From: Nitrospirota bacterium
GTDB taxonomy: Bacteria; Nitrospirota; 9FT-COMBO-42-15; HDB-SIOI813
DNA: 36,659 nucleotides
Reading direction: 5' to 3'
Assembly: GCA_020846775.1 (NCBI GenBank)
Contig: JADLDG010000045.1
Location: 1-36,659 of the forward strand
The notes under the pieces: model-generated
What the model was told of the DNA's origin: nothing
Database searches by the model: none
Seen by the model: the letters and a program-made list of their open reading frames with translations, nothing else
In this document: one piece after another, positions 27,887 through 34,794 of the stretch
Position numbering within the stretch: position 1 is the first letter of the stretch
How the letters are laid out: each line of letters begins with the position of its first letter
Translations under genes and position numbers: made by a program

Positions 27887-27960
27887 TGGCTGGGGGACGA
27901 GGGGTCGAACCTCGATAAACAGATCCAGAGACTGTTGTCCTGCCATTAGACGATCCCCCA
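27887..27960 (-). tRNA. tRNA-Gln (anticodon CTG)
   Basis: A 74-base tRNA with encoded CCA. The acceptor is TGGGGGA/TCCCCCA (first strand read 5'-3' on the minus strand), with a G-C rich T stem CGAGG-TTCGACC-CCTCG. The anticodon arm is ACAGT-CTCTGGA-TCTGT, giving anticodon CTG for CAG codons; the pair at 31-39 is a T-T mismatch. The gene runs opposite to its neighbours. Confidence 0.95.
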
Positions 27961-28087
27961 GTTTACGCTGAAAAACACCCATCTGCGGCGTCAGGAGTTT
28001 TGTTTTGAACCTCGACGTACAACACAGTACGCCTCAGTTCAAAACAAAACTCCTTCCTTGCATATGGGTATTTTTGAGCGTAAACTG
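27959..28087. repeat. 129-bp imperfect palindrome abutting tRNA-Gln
   Basis: Outer arms 27959-27986 and 28060-28087 match at 25 of 28 positions; inner arms 27993-28010 and 28037-28054 match at all 18 (core AGGAGTTTTGTTTTGAAC). Unpaired GGCGTC and TTCCT lie between the arm pairs, and a short CGTAC/GTACG stem sits near the tip. The left arm overlaps the first two bases of the tRNA. It resembles intergenic palindromic repeats with a CACCCATCTGCGGCGT core that I recall from deltaproteobacterial genomes; family membership is from memory. Confidence 0.85.
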
Positions 28088-28136
28088 AATAGCTGCATAA
28101 TCTACTTCTTTAATATCAGGCTATTCGTAGGTAACG

Positions 28137-28165
28137 ACTTTACAGAAAAAATACCTTTATGTCAA
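28137..28165 (-). promoter_or_regulatory. Predicted promoter of tRNA-Gln
   Basis: On the minus strand TTGACA (28165-28160) and TAAAGT (28142-28137) are 17 bases apart, an almost ideal sigma-70 pair. Transcription would start near 28130, about 170 bases before the mature tRNA, so the palindrome would form the 5' leader. Confidence 0.7.
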
Positions 28166-28513
28166 GAGATGGAGGATTAGCTATACTTTCTTTATCCATG
28201 GTACATGGACTTTCCCACAAGAGAGGTGGATAACTTGTGGATAAACCCCTGTATAATACCCTCTATCCCCCTTGAATATTGATGTGTGTGGTTAATGCCT
28301 ATTATTTAGTCATATCAAATACCCTGATATATCAATAAGTTGTATGCATCTAATAAGGAGAGTATTTGAAACATCCAATATGTAGTTGTATTTATAATTT
28401 CTCCACAAGATACTTCGTGTAACCATCCAATACAGTTATTTCCTTTTAAATAAATGTGTGATAAACTACCCCCATTTTGCAGAAGGTATGAAATATTACA
28501 GAGGTGATATATA
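28166..28513. other. Gap with DnaA-box-like sites and a TATAAT element
   Basis: No gene seen. TGTGGATAA at 28236-28244 is a perfect DnaA box (reverse of TTATCCACA); GGTGGATAA (28225-28233) differs at one position and TTATCCATG (28192-28200) at two. A perfect TATAAT lies at 28252-28257 on the plus strand but without a good -35. The rest is AT-rich leader before the DUF488 gene. Confidence 0.4.
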
Positions 28514-28882
28514 ATGCGTCTCATGACAAGAAGTTTTGATAATTTACCGGCTGATGCACTTGGGTATACGGTCTATGCGGTTTCTACAACAAAGCCTCAA
28601 CGACACAGGGAGATCACGATTCTGTGGCTTTTTACTCCAACCTTCGATGCGCAGATTGAATATAACAAAACCAAGGATTCCAGGAAGCTCAATGAAAGGA
28701 TGACTGTAATTCTTAAACAGCGTGCGTCAGTAATTGAAGACTGGGTTAAATCCAATTCCAATGCAAAGATATGTCTTGTATGCTGGGAGAATGTAAATAG
28801 CTGTCACAGAAAACTTGTTGCAGACGCAATCAGGGACGCAGGTGACAGGGCGGGTGTACAAGTTACGGTTGAGATCGGTTAA
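28514..28882 (+). CDS. DUF488-type protein
   Basis: A 122-residue protein. The N-terminus (MRLMTRSFDNLPADALGYTV) and the C-terminal LVCWENVNSCHRKLVADAI match the DUF488 fold, in which a CxE...CHR segment follows a Rossmann-like strand. Cys95-like and Cys102-like residues of that motif are kept. DUF488 proteins have no established function. GAGGTG lies ten bases before the ATG. Its stop codon overlaps the diguanylate cyclase ATG by one base (TAATG), so the two are translationally coupled. Confidence 0.75.
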   Translation: MRLMTRSFDNLPADALGYTVYAVSTTKPQRHREITILWLFTPTFDAQIEYNKTKDSRKLNERMTVILKQRASVIEDWVKSNSNAKICLVCWENVNSCHRKLVADAIRDAGDRAGVQVTVEIG

Positions 28883-29943
28883 TGTATATTAATAAAATGG
28901 AAAACAAACCTGTTGACCACGAGAAAGATATTTTAGACATAATCCTCAATGTTAATAAGTCTCTTTTCTCTACGCTCGAGACAAAGGACTTATTGTTCCT
29001 TATTGTTCAGAAGATATCAGAAGTTGTTCCTGTTACAAGATGCTCTATAGTTAATGTTGATAAGGATAAAGATATAGGTAATGTACTTGCCACATTTGAA
29101 GACGCTGCCCTTGATTCTATAACTTTAGACCTTAACAAGTATCCGGAGATAATTAGAGCTGCTAAAGACGATAGCATTGTATATATAGGGGACGTAGGAA
29201 CAGATCCAACTCTTATCGCCGTAAGAGACAAGATTCTATGCCTGGGTATTAAGTCAATTATTATAATGCCTATACATTATTATGATAATGATAAAGGTTC
29301 ACTTTTTCTAAGGACATCAAAAAAGGGTGGCAAATTCAGTGAACATGATTTAAAGCTCTGTCAGGTAATAATAGATGGCGCCGCAGTTGCCCTTAAGAAT
29401 GCCCATTTATTTAATGTTTTGAGGGAAGAGAAGCTGCTCCTTGAAAAATTGGTAATCACAGATGATCTTACACGATTATACAACCACAAATATTTTGTCC
29501 GGAGACTTGATGAGGAGTTTAAGAGGGCTAAAAGATATAGCAGTCCCCTGTCATGCATGATGATTGACCTTGATAACTTCAAACGGGTCAACGATACTTA
29601 TGGACATCAGGCAGGAGACAAGGTATTGAAGGATGTAGCAAAGGTACTGAAGAAGAGTGTCAGGGAAACAGACATTATTGCAAGATATGGTGGTGAAGAG
29701 TTTTCTGTTATCCTTCCCAATAGCATAAGGGAGGATGCATTGAGATTGGCGGAACGTATTTGCAGGTCTGTCAGAAGTTTTGTTTTTGATTGCATTAAAG
29801 AGGGTGAGAATATAACAGTCAGTATAGGTGTAACGACTTATCCGCACCCGGATGTAACAGATTTTGAAAACCTCATCAGAAAGGCTGACAATGCCTTGTA
29901 TAAAGCCAAAGAGGGTGGAAAGGACAGGGTTGTCAGTTTATGA
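28882..29943 (+). CDS. GAF-GGDEF diguanylate cyclase
   Basis: A 353-residue cytoplasmic diguanylate cyclase making cyclic di-GMP from two GTP. Residues about 20-175 form a GAF sensor domain (LEKLVI marks its end), followed by a GGDEF domain starting at TDDLTRLYNHKYFVRRLDEE. The active-site motif is GGEEF (270-274) and an inhibitory I-site RETD lies five residues before it (261-264), so product feedback is likely. No membrane segment is present, so it senses a cytoplasmic ligand. A second Met at residue 6 is possible as start. Confidence 0.95.
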   Translation: MYINKMENKPVDHEKDILDIILNVNKSLFSTLETKDLLFLIVQKISEVVPVTRCSIVNVDKDKDIGNVLATFEDAALDSITLDLNKYPEIIRAAKDDSIVYIGDVGTDPTLIAVRDKILCLGIKSIIIMPIHYYDNDKGSLFLRTSKKGGKFSEHDLKLCQVIIDGAAVALKNAHLFNVLREEKLLLEKLVITDDLTRLYNHKYFVRRLDEEFKRAKRYSSPLSCMMIDLDNFKRVNDTYGHQAGDKVLKDVAKVLKKSVRETDIIARYGGEEFSVILPNSIREDALRLAERICRSVRSFVFDCIKEGENITVSIGVTTYPHPDVTDFENLIRKADNALYKAKEGGKDRVVSL

Positions 29944-29952
29944 TACTGCCTG

Positions 29953-30111
29953 TCATTTCGCTTCGGCCGCAGTTTCCTTCTTAGCCGGTTCTTCTCCTGA
30001 TTTGTAAATATCAATGATACTGATTACTTTAATATTTGCAGTTTCAAGGGCCTTTTTTATCTGAGCCATCTTTGCATCTTCCACCTTGACTATATAATTG
30101 ATCGTTGCCAT
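29953..30111 (-). CDS. 52-residue protein of unknown function
   Basis: Starts MATINYIVKVEDAKMAQIKK and continues with ALETANIKVISIIDIYKSG, then a charged EPAKKETAAEAK tail. The strand-helix-strand pattern of the first 40 residues resembles half of an ACT/ferredoxin-like fold. GGAGG six bases before the ATG at 30111 is a strong ribosome binding site and argues for a real gene. It is not recognised; it converges on the diguanylate cyclase 10 bases away and points away from the glycosyltransferase locus. Confidence 0.65.
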   Translation of the reverse strand: MATINYIVKVEDAKMAQIKKALETANIKVISIIDIYKSGEEPAKKETAAEAK

Positions 30112-30246
30112 TTGTCGCCTCCGTATGGAATTATATTTCCTGATGATGTAGAATGTAGCAATATTAAAAATTGTTGTCAATAAATTATAAGGACATCAGG
30201 CAACCCTTTATCTACCAGGGGTTATACTTTATATTAGCCTTAAATT

Positions 30247-32547
30247 ATGATTAGAATTATACCCGCTATTTTTGTAATCCTGTTATTTATTGATAACATC
30301 GCACTTGAATCTATTGAGTTTGTCAGGTCTCCTTATCTGAAAAACATAATGTCATGGTTGAGTTACCTTGGCCAGGGTTGGGTTCAGGTTGTTGTTTGTT
30401 TTATTCTAATTGCCATTGGTCTGATAATAAAAAAAGATGAGAAGATAGTAAATGCAGGCAAGAGGGGGATTTACGCAGTTGCCGCATCAGGCCTATTGAG
30501 TCAGATTATAAAACACATTATTGGCAGACCTCGTCCCAAGGTATTGGAGGCACTCGGATTTACCCTTGGTCCTTCAATCTTGCCGGGATTTGACTCATTT
30601 CCATCAGGACACGCAACCTCAGCTTTTGCGTTTGCATATACCTTGTCAACATTCATTCCATGGATGAGATACCCTCTCTATGGATATGCTCTGCTTGTCT
30701 GCATTTCGAGGATTTATGTTGGCGCCCATTTTCCCTCTGACGTCTTTGCCGGGATCCTGCTTGGGATCTGGATAGGACGTATGGTGGCGACCAGGGGATT
30801 AGATGACATGAAGGAAGTGGTTAAGAAGTATGGTCCGCCTGTAGGAATAGCTGCCTTCAGCTTTTTTATTATGTTTTATAATATTGGTTCACCAGGTCTC
30901 TTCGATGTTGATGAGGCAGTTTATGCCGAGGCATCAAGGGAGATGATTGTAACCGGGAACTGGATTACACCGCAGTATAATTATTCTAACAGGTATGACA
31001 AACCTGTCTTATTTTACTGGCTGATGGCATCAGCCTTCAGTGTCTTCGGCATCACAGAATTTGCCGCACGTTTCTGGTCTGCCGCATTCGGCGTTCTCCT
31101 CACACTGATGTGCTACTATATACTCCGCTGGCTTGGACATCCTAAATGGGGTGTTATAACGGCTGTCATATTCGCCACATCTATCGAAGTAATCGTTCTT
31201 GCACATGCATCTATAACAGATATGACACTGGCATTCTTTATAACCTCTGCATTATTCTGCTTTTTTCTTGGATATATTAGAGGCAGTGCTGAAAAAATCC
31301 CCTGGTGGTACATGGGTTTCTATTTGAGTATTTCCCTTGCCGTCCTGACAAAAGGGCCAGTAGGAGTTGTCCTTCCGGGAGCCATTATCTTTATATTTCT
31401 GATCCTGAGAGGGGATTTCATTTCTACTTTAAAAAAGATGCATCTTGTTTCAGGTGTATTAATCTTCCTGGTTGTTGCCCTTCCATGGTATATAGTTGAG
31501 ATACAGATTAACGGATGGGAATATATTGACGCTTTCTTTATAAAACACAATGTCACCCGTTTTACCGGTGTAGTCTCAGGACATCGTGGATCTGTCTATT
31601 ATTTCATACCTGTCATACTGTTTGCCTTTTTCCCGTGGAGTGCCTTTCTGCCTCAGGTCTTATATAAGTATTTTCCTCGTTCCAGAAAGCGGGGTGTAAT
31701 TGAGGCCAGTGATTCTGTCATGTTATTTTCTATCATATGGTTTCTCGTTATCTTCATCTTTTTTTCAATATCCAGGACTAAGTTGCCAGGGTATATTGCA
31801 CCCCTATCGGCACCGCTTGCCATAATGGTTGGGAGATTCTGGTATGGATATATTTACCCTGTATGTCACCCTGAACTTGTTTCAGGGTCTCTTGGGGAGG
31901 GGATTCTGAAACAAGTTCAGAATGACAGGGATGGGGTATTTTCAGGTGCAAGATACTTGAAATACTCATTCGCATTCATGATAATTCTATCGTTGTTTAT
32001 TGCCGCGGGCGCAGGTTTCCTGCCAAATTACTTAGCTGATTCCAAGGTTGTGCTGAAGCAGTTTCAGGAGCCTGTTGAGTGGGGATATGGCCTGTATTAT
32101 ATAGCTGGTGTTGTAGCCTCAGCTGCAGTTCTTTTTCTATTAGCATTGTGGCGTAACAGGAAGGGTTTAGCATTTGGAATCATGGCAGGTATGGTGACAG
32201 TGGTTTCATGTATTCTTTTTAGCTTTGTAACTCCGGTTGCTGATAAATATCTTCAGTCAACATTAAGGGACTTCTCACGGATAGCATCTGCACAAATGGG
32301 TGCTGAAGACAAGCTTGTTGTTTATGGCCTTAATAAACCAAGCATATTGTTTTATGCTCAACGGCCTGCTACCATATTGTTGGCGAAAGAGGGGGACAAA
32401 TTGAATGATTTAATAGAAGCACCTGAAAGGGCTTTTATTATTTCAAAAACGTCCGGGATAGGAAGTCATGCAGGACATCCCAACCTGTATGTCATGTATG
32501 AGCAGAGAGGTTATACGCTGGCAACTAATAAACCGCTTAAAAAATGA
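30247..32547 (+). CDS. PAP2 phosphatase fused to ArnT/PMT-like glycosyltransferase
   Basis: A 766-residue integral membrane fusion. Residues 1-180 are a PAP2 (type 2 phosphatidic acid phosphatase) domain with KHIIGRPRPK (89-98), FPSGHATSAFAF (118-129) and SRIYVGAHFPSD (154-165), the three catalytic motifs. Residues from about 195 are an ArnT/PMT-type GT-C transferase whose first periplasmic loop has FDVDEAVYAEASREMI with the catalytic acid in D220-V-D222-E223 and WITPQYNYSNRYDKPVLFYW, followed by about ten helices. ArnT enzymes move a sugar from polyprenyl phosphate to lipid A. The PAP2 part could recycle the polyprenyl (pyro)phosphate carrier (inference). Residues about 539-563 derive from an inserted repeat. 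Ribosome binding site weak. Confidence 0.88.
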   Translation: MIRIIPAIFVILLFIDNIALESIEFVRSPYLKNIMSWLSYLGQGWVQVVVCFILIAIGLIIKKDEKIVNAGKRGIYAVAASGLLSQIIKHIIGRPRPKVLEALGFTLGPSILPGFDSFPSGHATSAFAFAYTLSTFIPWMRYPLYGYALLVCISRIYVGAHFPSDVFAGILLGIWIGRMVATRGLDDMKEVVKKYGPPVGIAAFSFFIMFYNIGSPGLFDVDEAVYAEASREMIVTGNWITPQYNYSNRYDKPVLFYWLMASAFSVFGITEFAARFWSAAFGVLLTLMCYYILRWLGHPKWGVITAVIFATSIEVIVLAHASITDMTLAFFITSALFCFFLGYIRGSAEKIPWWYMGFYLSISLAVLTKGPVGVVLPGAIIFIFLILRGDFISTLKKMHLVSGVLIFLVVALPWYIVEIQINGWEYIDAFFIKHNVTRFTGVVSGHRGSVYYFIPVILFAFFPWSAFLPQVLYKYFPRSRKRGVIEASDSVMLFSIIWFLVIFIFFSISRTKLPGYIAPLSAPLAIMVGRFWYGYIYPVCHPELVSGSLGEGILKQVQNDRDGVFSGARYLKYSFAFMIILSLFIAAGAGFLPNYLADSKVVLKQFQEPVEWGYGLYYIAGVVASAAVLFLLALWRNRKGLAFGIMAGMVTVVSCILFSFVTPVADKYLQSTLRDFSRIASAQMGAEDKLVVYGLNKPSILFYAQRPATILLAKEGDKLNDLIEAPERAFIISKTSGIGSHAGHPNLYVMYEQRGYTLATNKPLKK
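31865..31926. repeat. Palindromic interspersed repeat inserted in frame
   Basis: Left arm 31865-31887 and right arm 31903-31926 pair over about 23 bases (core CTGAACTTGTTTCAG). It translates in frame as CHPELVSGS... followed by ILKQVQND, a peptide I recognise as the translation of a common bacterial intergenic palindrome. It sits in a loop of the glycosyltransferase around residues 540-560 without breaking the frame. Confidence 0.85.
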
Positions 32548-32670
32548 GCAATGAGTATGAAGAAGCTATGGGTGGTATTTTAGAGTGAACAGCCATTAGC
32601 CCGGGTTAATAAGGAAATTTCGGATGAACCGTCATGAGCCGCGGGTTCACAAGGGTGCTTGAAAAAAAAA

Positions 32671-32745
32671 CCTTTATCCCCCTTTTCAAAGGGGGAAATT
32701 AATTACCCCACTTTAGAAAAGGGGGGTCAGGGGGGATTTGAAAGG
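32671..32745. repeat. C/G-tract interspersed repeat before the GT2 gene
   Basis: Bounded by CCTTT and AAAGG, the stretch holds CCCCCTTTTCAAAGGGGG and a second, imperfect C-run/G-run pair ending GGGGGGTCAGGGGGGATT. Its translation (SPFSKGEINY, EKGGQGGF) is the hallmark of a known intergenic repeat in Nitrospirota, cyanobacteria and others. It ends about 30 bases before the GT2 start. Confidence 0.85.
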
Positions 32746-32775
32746 CTATTTCGAGTGAACATACAAAAGGATAAG

Positions 32776-33750
32776 ATGGATAAAGATCAATACGAATTAT
32801 ATATTTCAGTTGTCATCCCTGTTTATAATGAGGCAGAGAATATATCAAGACTTAACTCATCGCTGCTAGCTGTCCTGCATAAAATGGGCAGGCCATTTGA
32901 GATTATTTATGTGGATGATTGCAGCACGGATGAGACATTCACCTTGCTTAAGAAGATTTGTTCTCAACATGAAAATATCAGGGCTATAAGACTCAGGAGA
33001 AACTTCGGGCAGTCAGCTGCCATGTCTGCTGGCTTTGACATTGCGAGGGGTGAGATAATTGTAGCCATGGACGGAGACATGCAGAATGACCCTGCAGATA
33101 TACCGGCATTACTATCCAGGCTGGAGGACGGATACGATGTTGTAAACGGCTGGAGAAAAGACAGGAAGGACCGCCTCTTCTCAAGAAGGATCCCCTCGGT
33201 GATTGCAAACTGGATAATCGGCAGAACAACAGGTGTAAAATTACACGACTATGGATGTTCACTCAAGGCTTACAAGGCAGAGGTAATCAAGAATGTCCCG
33301 CTGTACGGCGGTTTGCATCGTTTTATTCCTGCCCTTGCAAGTATTTATGGGGCAAGAATTACTGAAATGGCAGTCAATCACCACGCAAGGTTATATGGAA
33401 AGAGCAAGTACACACTTTCACGCGCATTCCGGGTATTGATAGATCTCATATCCGTTATCTTTCTAAAATTCTTTCTTGACAGACCTCTCCACATATTCGG
33501 GTGGTCAGGTATCTTATTGTTGATGGCTGGTACCGTAATTGATGGATATCTGGCATTTCAGAAGATTTTTTACGGTGCAAGTCTATCCAACAGGCCATTA
33601 CTGCTGTTCGGGACTTTACTGATTCTTGCAGGTCTTCAGTTGTTCAGCATGGGTATACTTGCTGAGATTCAGGTGCGGACATATTATGAGTCCCAGGGTA
33701 AGCCGATCTACAGCATACGAGACAGGATTAATATAGAACCGGGCGGGTAG
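32776..33750 (+). CDS. GT2 polyprenyl-phosphate glycosyltransferase (DPM1/ArnC-like)
   Basis: A 324-residue GT2 enzyme. The N-terminal GT-A domain has SVVIPVYNEAENISRLNSSL, YVDDCSTDETF, RLRRNFGQSAAMSAGFD and the metal-binding AMDGDMQNDP, followed by GCSLKAYKAEV and VNHHARLYGKSKY. Two C-terminal helices (WSGILLLMAGTVIDGYLAF; LLLFGTLLILAGLQLFSMGI) anchor it. This is the layout of enzymes that load a sugar onto undecaprenyl phosphate, the donor for ArnT-type transferases such as the upstream gene. AAAGGA lies five bases before the ATG at 32776. An upstream TTG at 32659 would add 39 residues encoded mainly by the repeat and is not a credible start. Confidence 0.92.
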   Translation: MDKDQYELYISVVIPVYNEAENISRLNSSLLAVLHKMGRPFEIIYVDDCSTDETFTLLKKICSQHENIRAIRLRRNFGQSAAMSAGFDIARGEIIVAMDGDMQNDPADIPALLSRLEDGYDVVNGWRKDRKDRLFSRRIPSVIANWIIGRTTGVKLHDYGCSLKAYKAEVIKNVPLYGGLHRFIPALASIYGARITEMAVNHHARLYGKSKYTLSRAFRVLIDLISVIFLKFFLDRPLHIFGWSGILLLMAGTVIDGYLAFQKIFYGASLSNRPLLLFGTLLILAGLQLFSMGILAEIQVRTYYESQGKPIYSIRDRINIEPGG

Positions 33751-33802
33751 GCTGCCGCAGGGCTTTCAGCATTATCTCAGGAACCCAGGCTATGCCGGTC
33801 AG

Positions 33803-33856
33803 GAGATCCTGAAACAAAGCTGAAACTGCTTCAGCATATGGTTCAGAATGACAGAG
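33803..33856. repeat. Diverged copy of the palindromic repeat's right half
   Basis: CCTGAAACAA and GGTTCAGAATGACAG match the right arm at 31903-31930, but a 23-base segment containing its own small palindrome (GCTGAAAC/TGCTTCAGC) lies between them. It occupies the 135-base gap between the GT2 and UPF0104 genes. Confidence 0.65.
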
Positions 33857-33885
33857 TGGGGATGTTTTAAAAAAGGGAGTTTCTG

Positions 33886-34791
33886 CTGAAGAAGACGATT
33901 ACAACTTTGCTGAAGGCAGGTGTCAGTATTGCCATACTTGTATACCTATTTCGTAAGATAGACTTTATCGAGGTCTGGAAACTATTCAAACATGTGAATG
34001 TAGAATATCTCCTTATTGCACTCGTACTTTATTTAATTGGACAAGTGATCTGCTCATACCGCTGGAAGCTGGTTGCCAGTGTCATGGGATTTCAAAACAG
34101 TTTCCGGCAATTCTTCACTTACTATTTTATAGGGATGTTCTTTAACCTGTTTCTTCCTACAGCTATTGGTGGAGATGTGGGTAAGTGCTATTACCTGTCT
34201 AAAGGGAACAAGAAAATCCTCAGGGCAGTTGTAACGGTGCTGGCAGACAGGGGAGCGGGGCTTATTGTATTAGTAATTATTGCCGGTATTTCACTTACCA
34301 TGTTAAACGGGATCACACTCCCTTATTCATTACCTGCAGTGATATTAATGGGAAATTCACTCATTTTAGCCGGACTTGTTGTGCCTGTATTTGCCGGCAA
34401 ATATCTCTCCAGTTTAAGCGAAAAGGTCTCTCTACTTTTAAACTATTGGAAAACCCCCTGGCCATTAATAAAGGCCATTGCAATATCTGCTATATTCCAT
34501 ACACTGATAATTATTATTCACATATTAATAGGACTATCTCTCGAGATGACTATTCCCTGGAGGTTCTATCTCTTTGTTGTACCTCTGGTAGTTACAGTGA
34601 GCATGCTGCCTGTGAGTCTAAGCGGTATAGGCCTGAGAGAAGGGGCTTACGTCTTTTTTCTTGCATTTGTAAATGTTCCGGAGACCGAGGCGCTGACTTT
34701 TGCCTTTGGTTGGTTTACAATACTTGTAATGTCAAGCCTGGCAGGCGGGATAGTATTTGCCATTCATTCACTCGTAAACAGTAATAAATGA
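33886..34791 (+). CDS. LPG synthase-like (UPF0104) membrane protein, probable CTG start
   Basis: A 301-residue protein with about eight membrane helices, matching the UPF0104/lysylphosphatidylglycerol synthase transmembrane family (also AglD-like). Signatures are VLYLIGQVICSYRWKLVASV, FFNLFLPTAIGGDVGKCYYL, VLADRGAGLIVLV and LPVSLSGIGLREGAYVFF. Members are thought to flip or carry lipids and polyprenyl-linked sugars; a flippase role fits the upstream genes (inference). The frame opens after a TAA at 33868, and no ATG or GTG precedes the first helix. GGGAG at 33875-33879 lies six bases before CTG at 33886, which gives the family-like start (M)KKTITTLLKAGVSI. A TTG at 33907 is 27 bases from that site. 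Confidence 0.85.
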   Translation: MKKTITTLLKAGVSIAILVYLFRKIDFIEVWKLFKHVNVEYLLIALVLYLIGQVICSYRWKLVASVMGFQNSFRQFFTYYFIGMFFNLFLPTAIGGDVGKCYYLSKGNKKILRAVVTVLADRGAGLIVLVIIAGISLTMLNGITLPYSLPAVILMGNSLILAGLVVPVFAGKYLSSLSEKVSLLLNYWKTPWPLIKAIAISAIFHTLIIIIHILIGLSLEMTIPWRFYLFVVPLVVTVSMLPVSLSGIGLREGAYVFFLAFVNVPETEALTFAFGWFTILVMSSLAGGIVFAIHSLVNSNK

Positions 34792-34794
34792 TCA

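Noticed and set aside
27959-28087. Prophage attachment site or CRISPR-like array at the tRNA
   Set aside because: The palindrome touches the 5' end of the tRNA, not its 3' end, there is no tRNA-end duplication, no integrase, and no regular spacers.
28192-28257. Replication origin
   Set aside because: Only one perfect DnaA box, no AT-rich unwinding tract with ordered boxes and no dnaA, dnaN or parAB nearby.
32575-32768. Target-site duplication around the C/G-tract repeat (GAGTGAACA at both sides)
   Set aside because: The shared 9-mer lies 80 bases from the repeat's left edge and the flanks do not otherwise match, so it is not a clean insertion footprint.
34446-34784. 112-residue plus-strand frame rich in Cys and Arg
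   Set aside because: It is an out-of-frame shadow inside the UPF0104 membrane protein gene.
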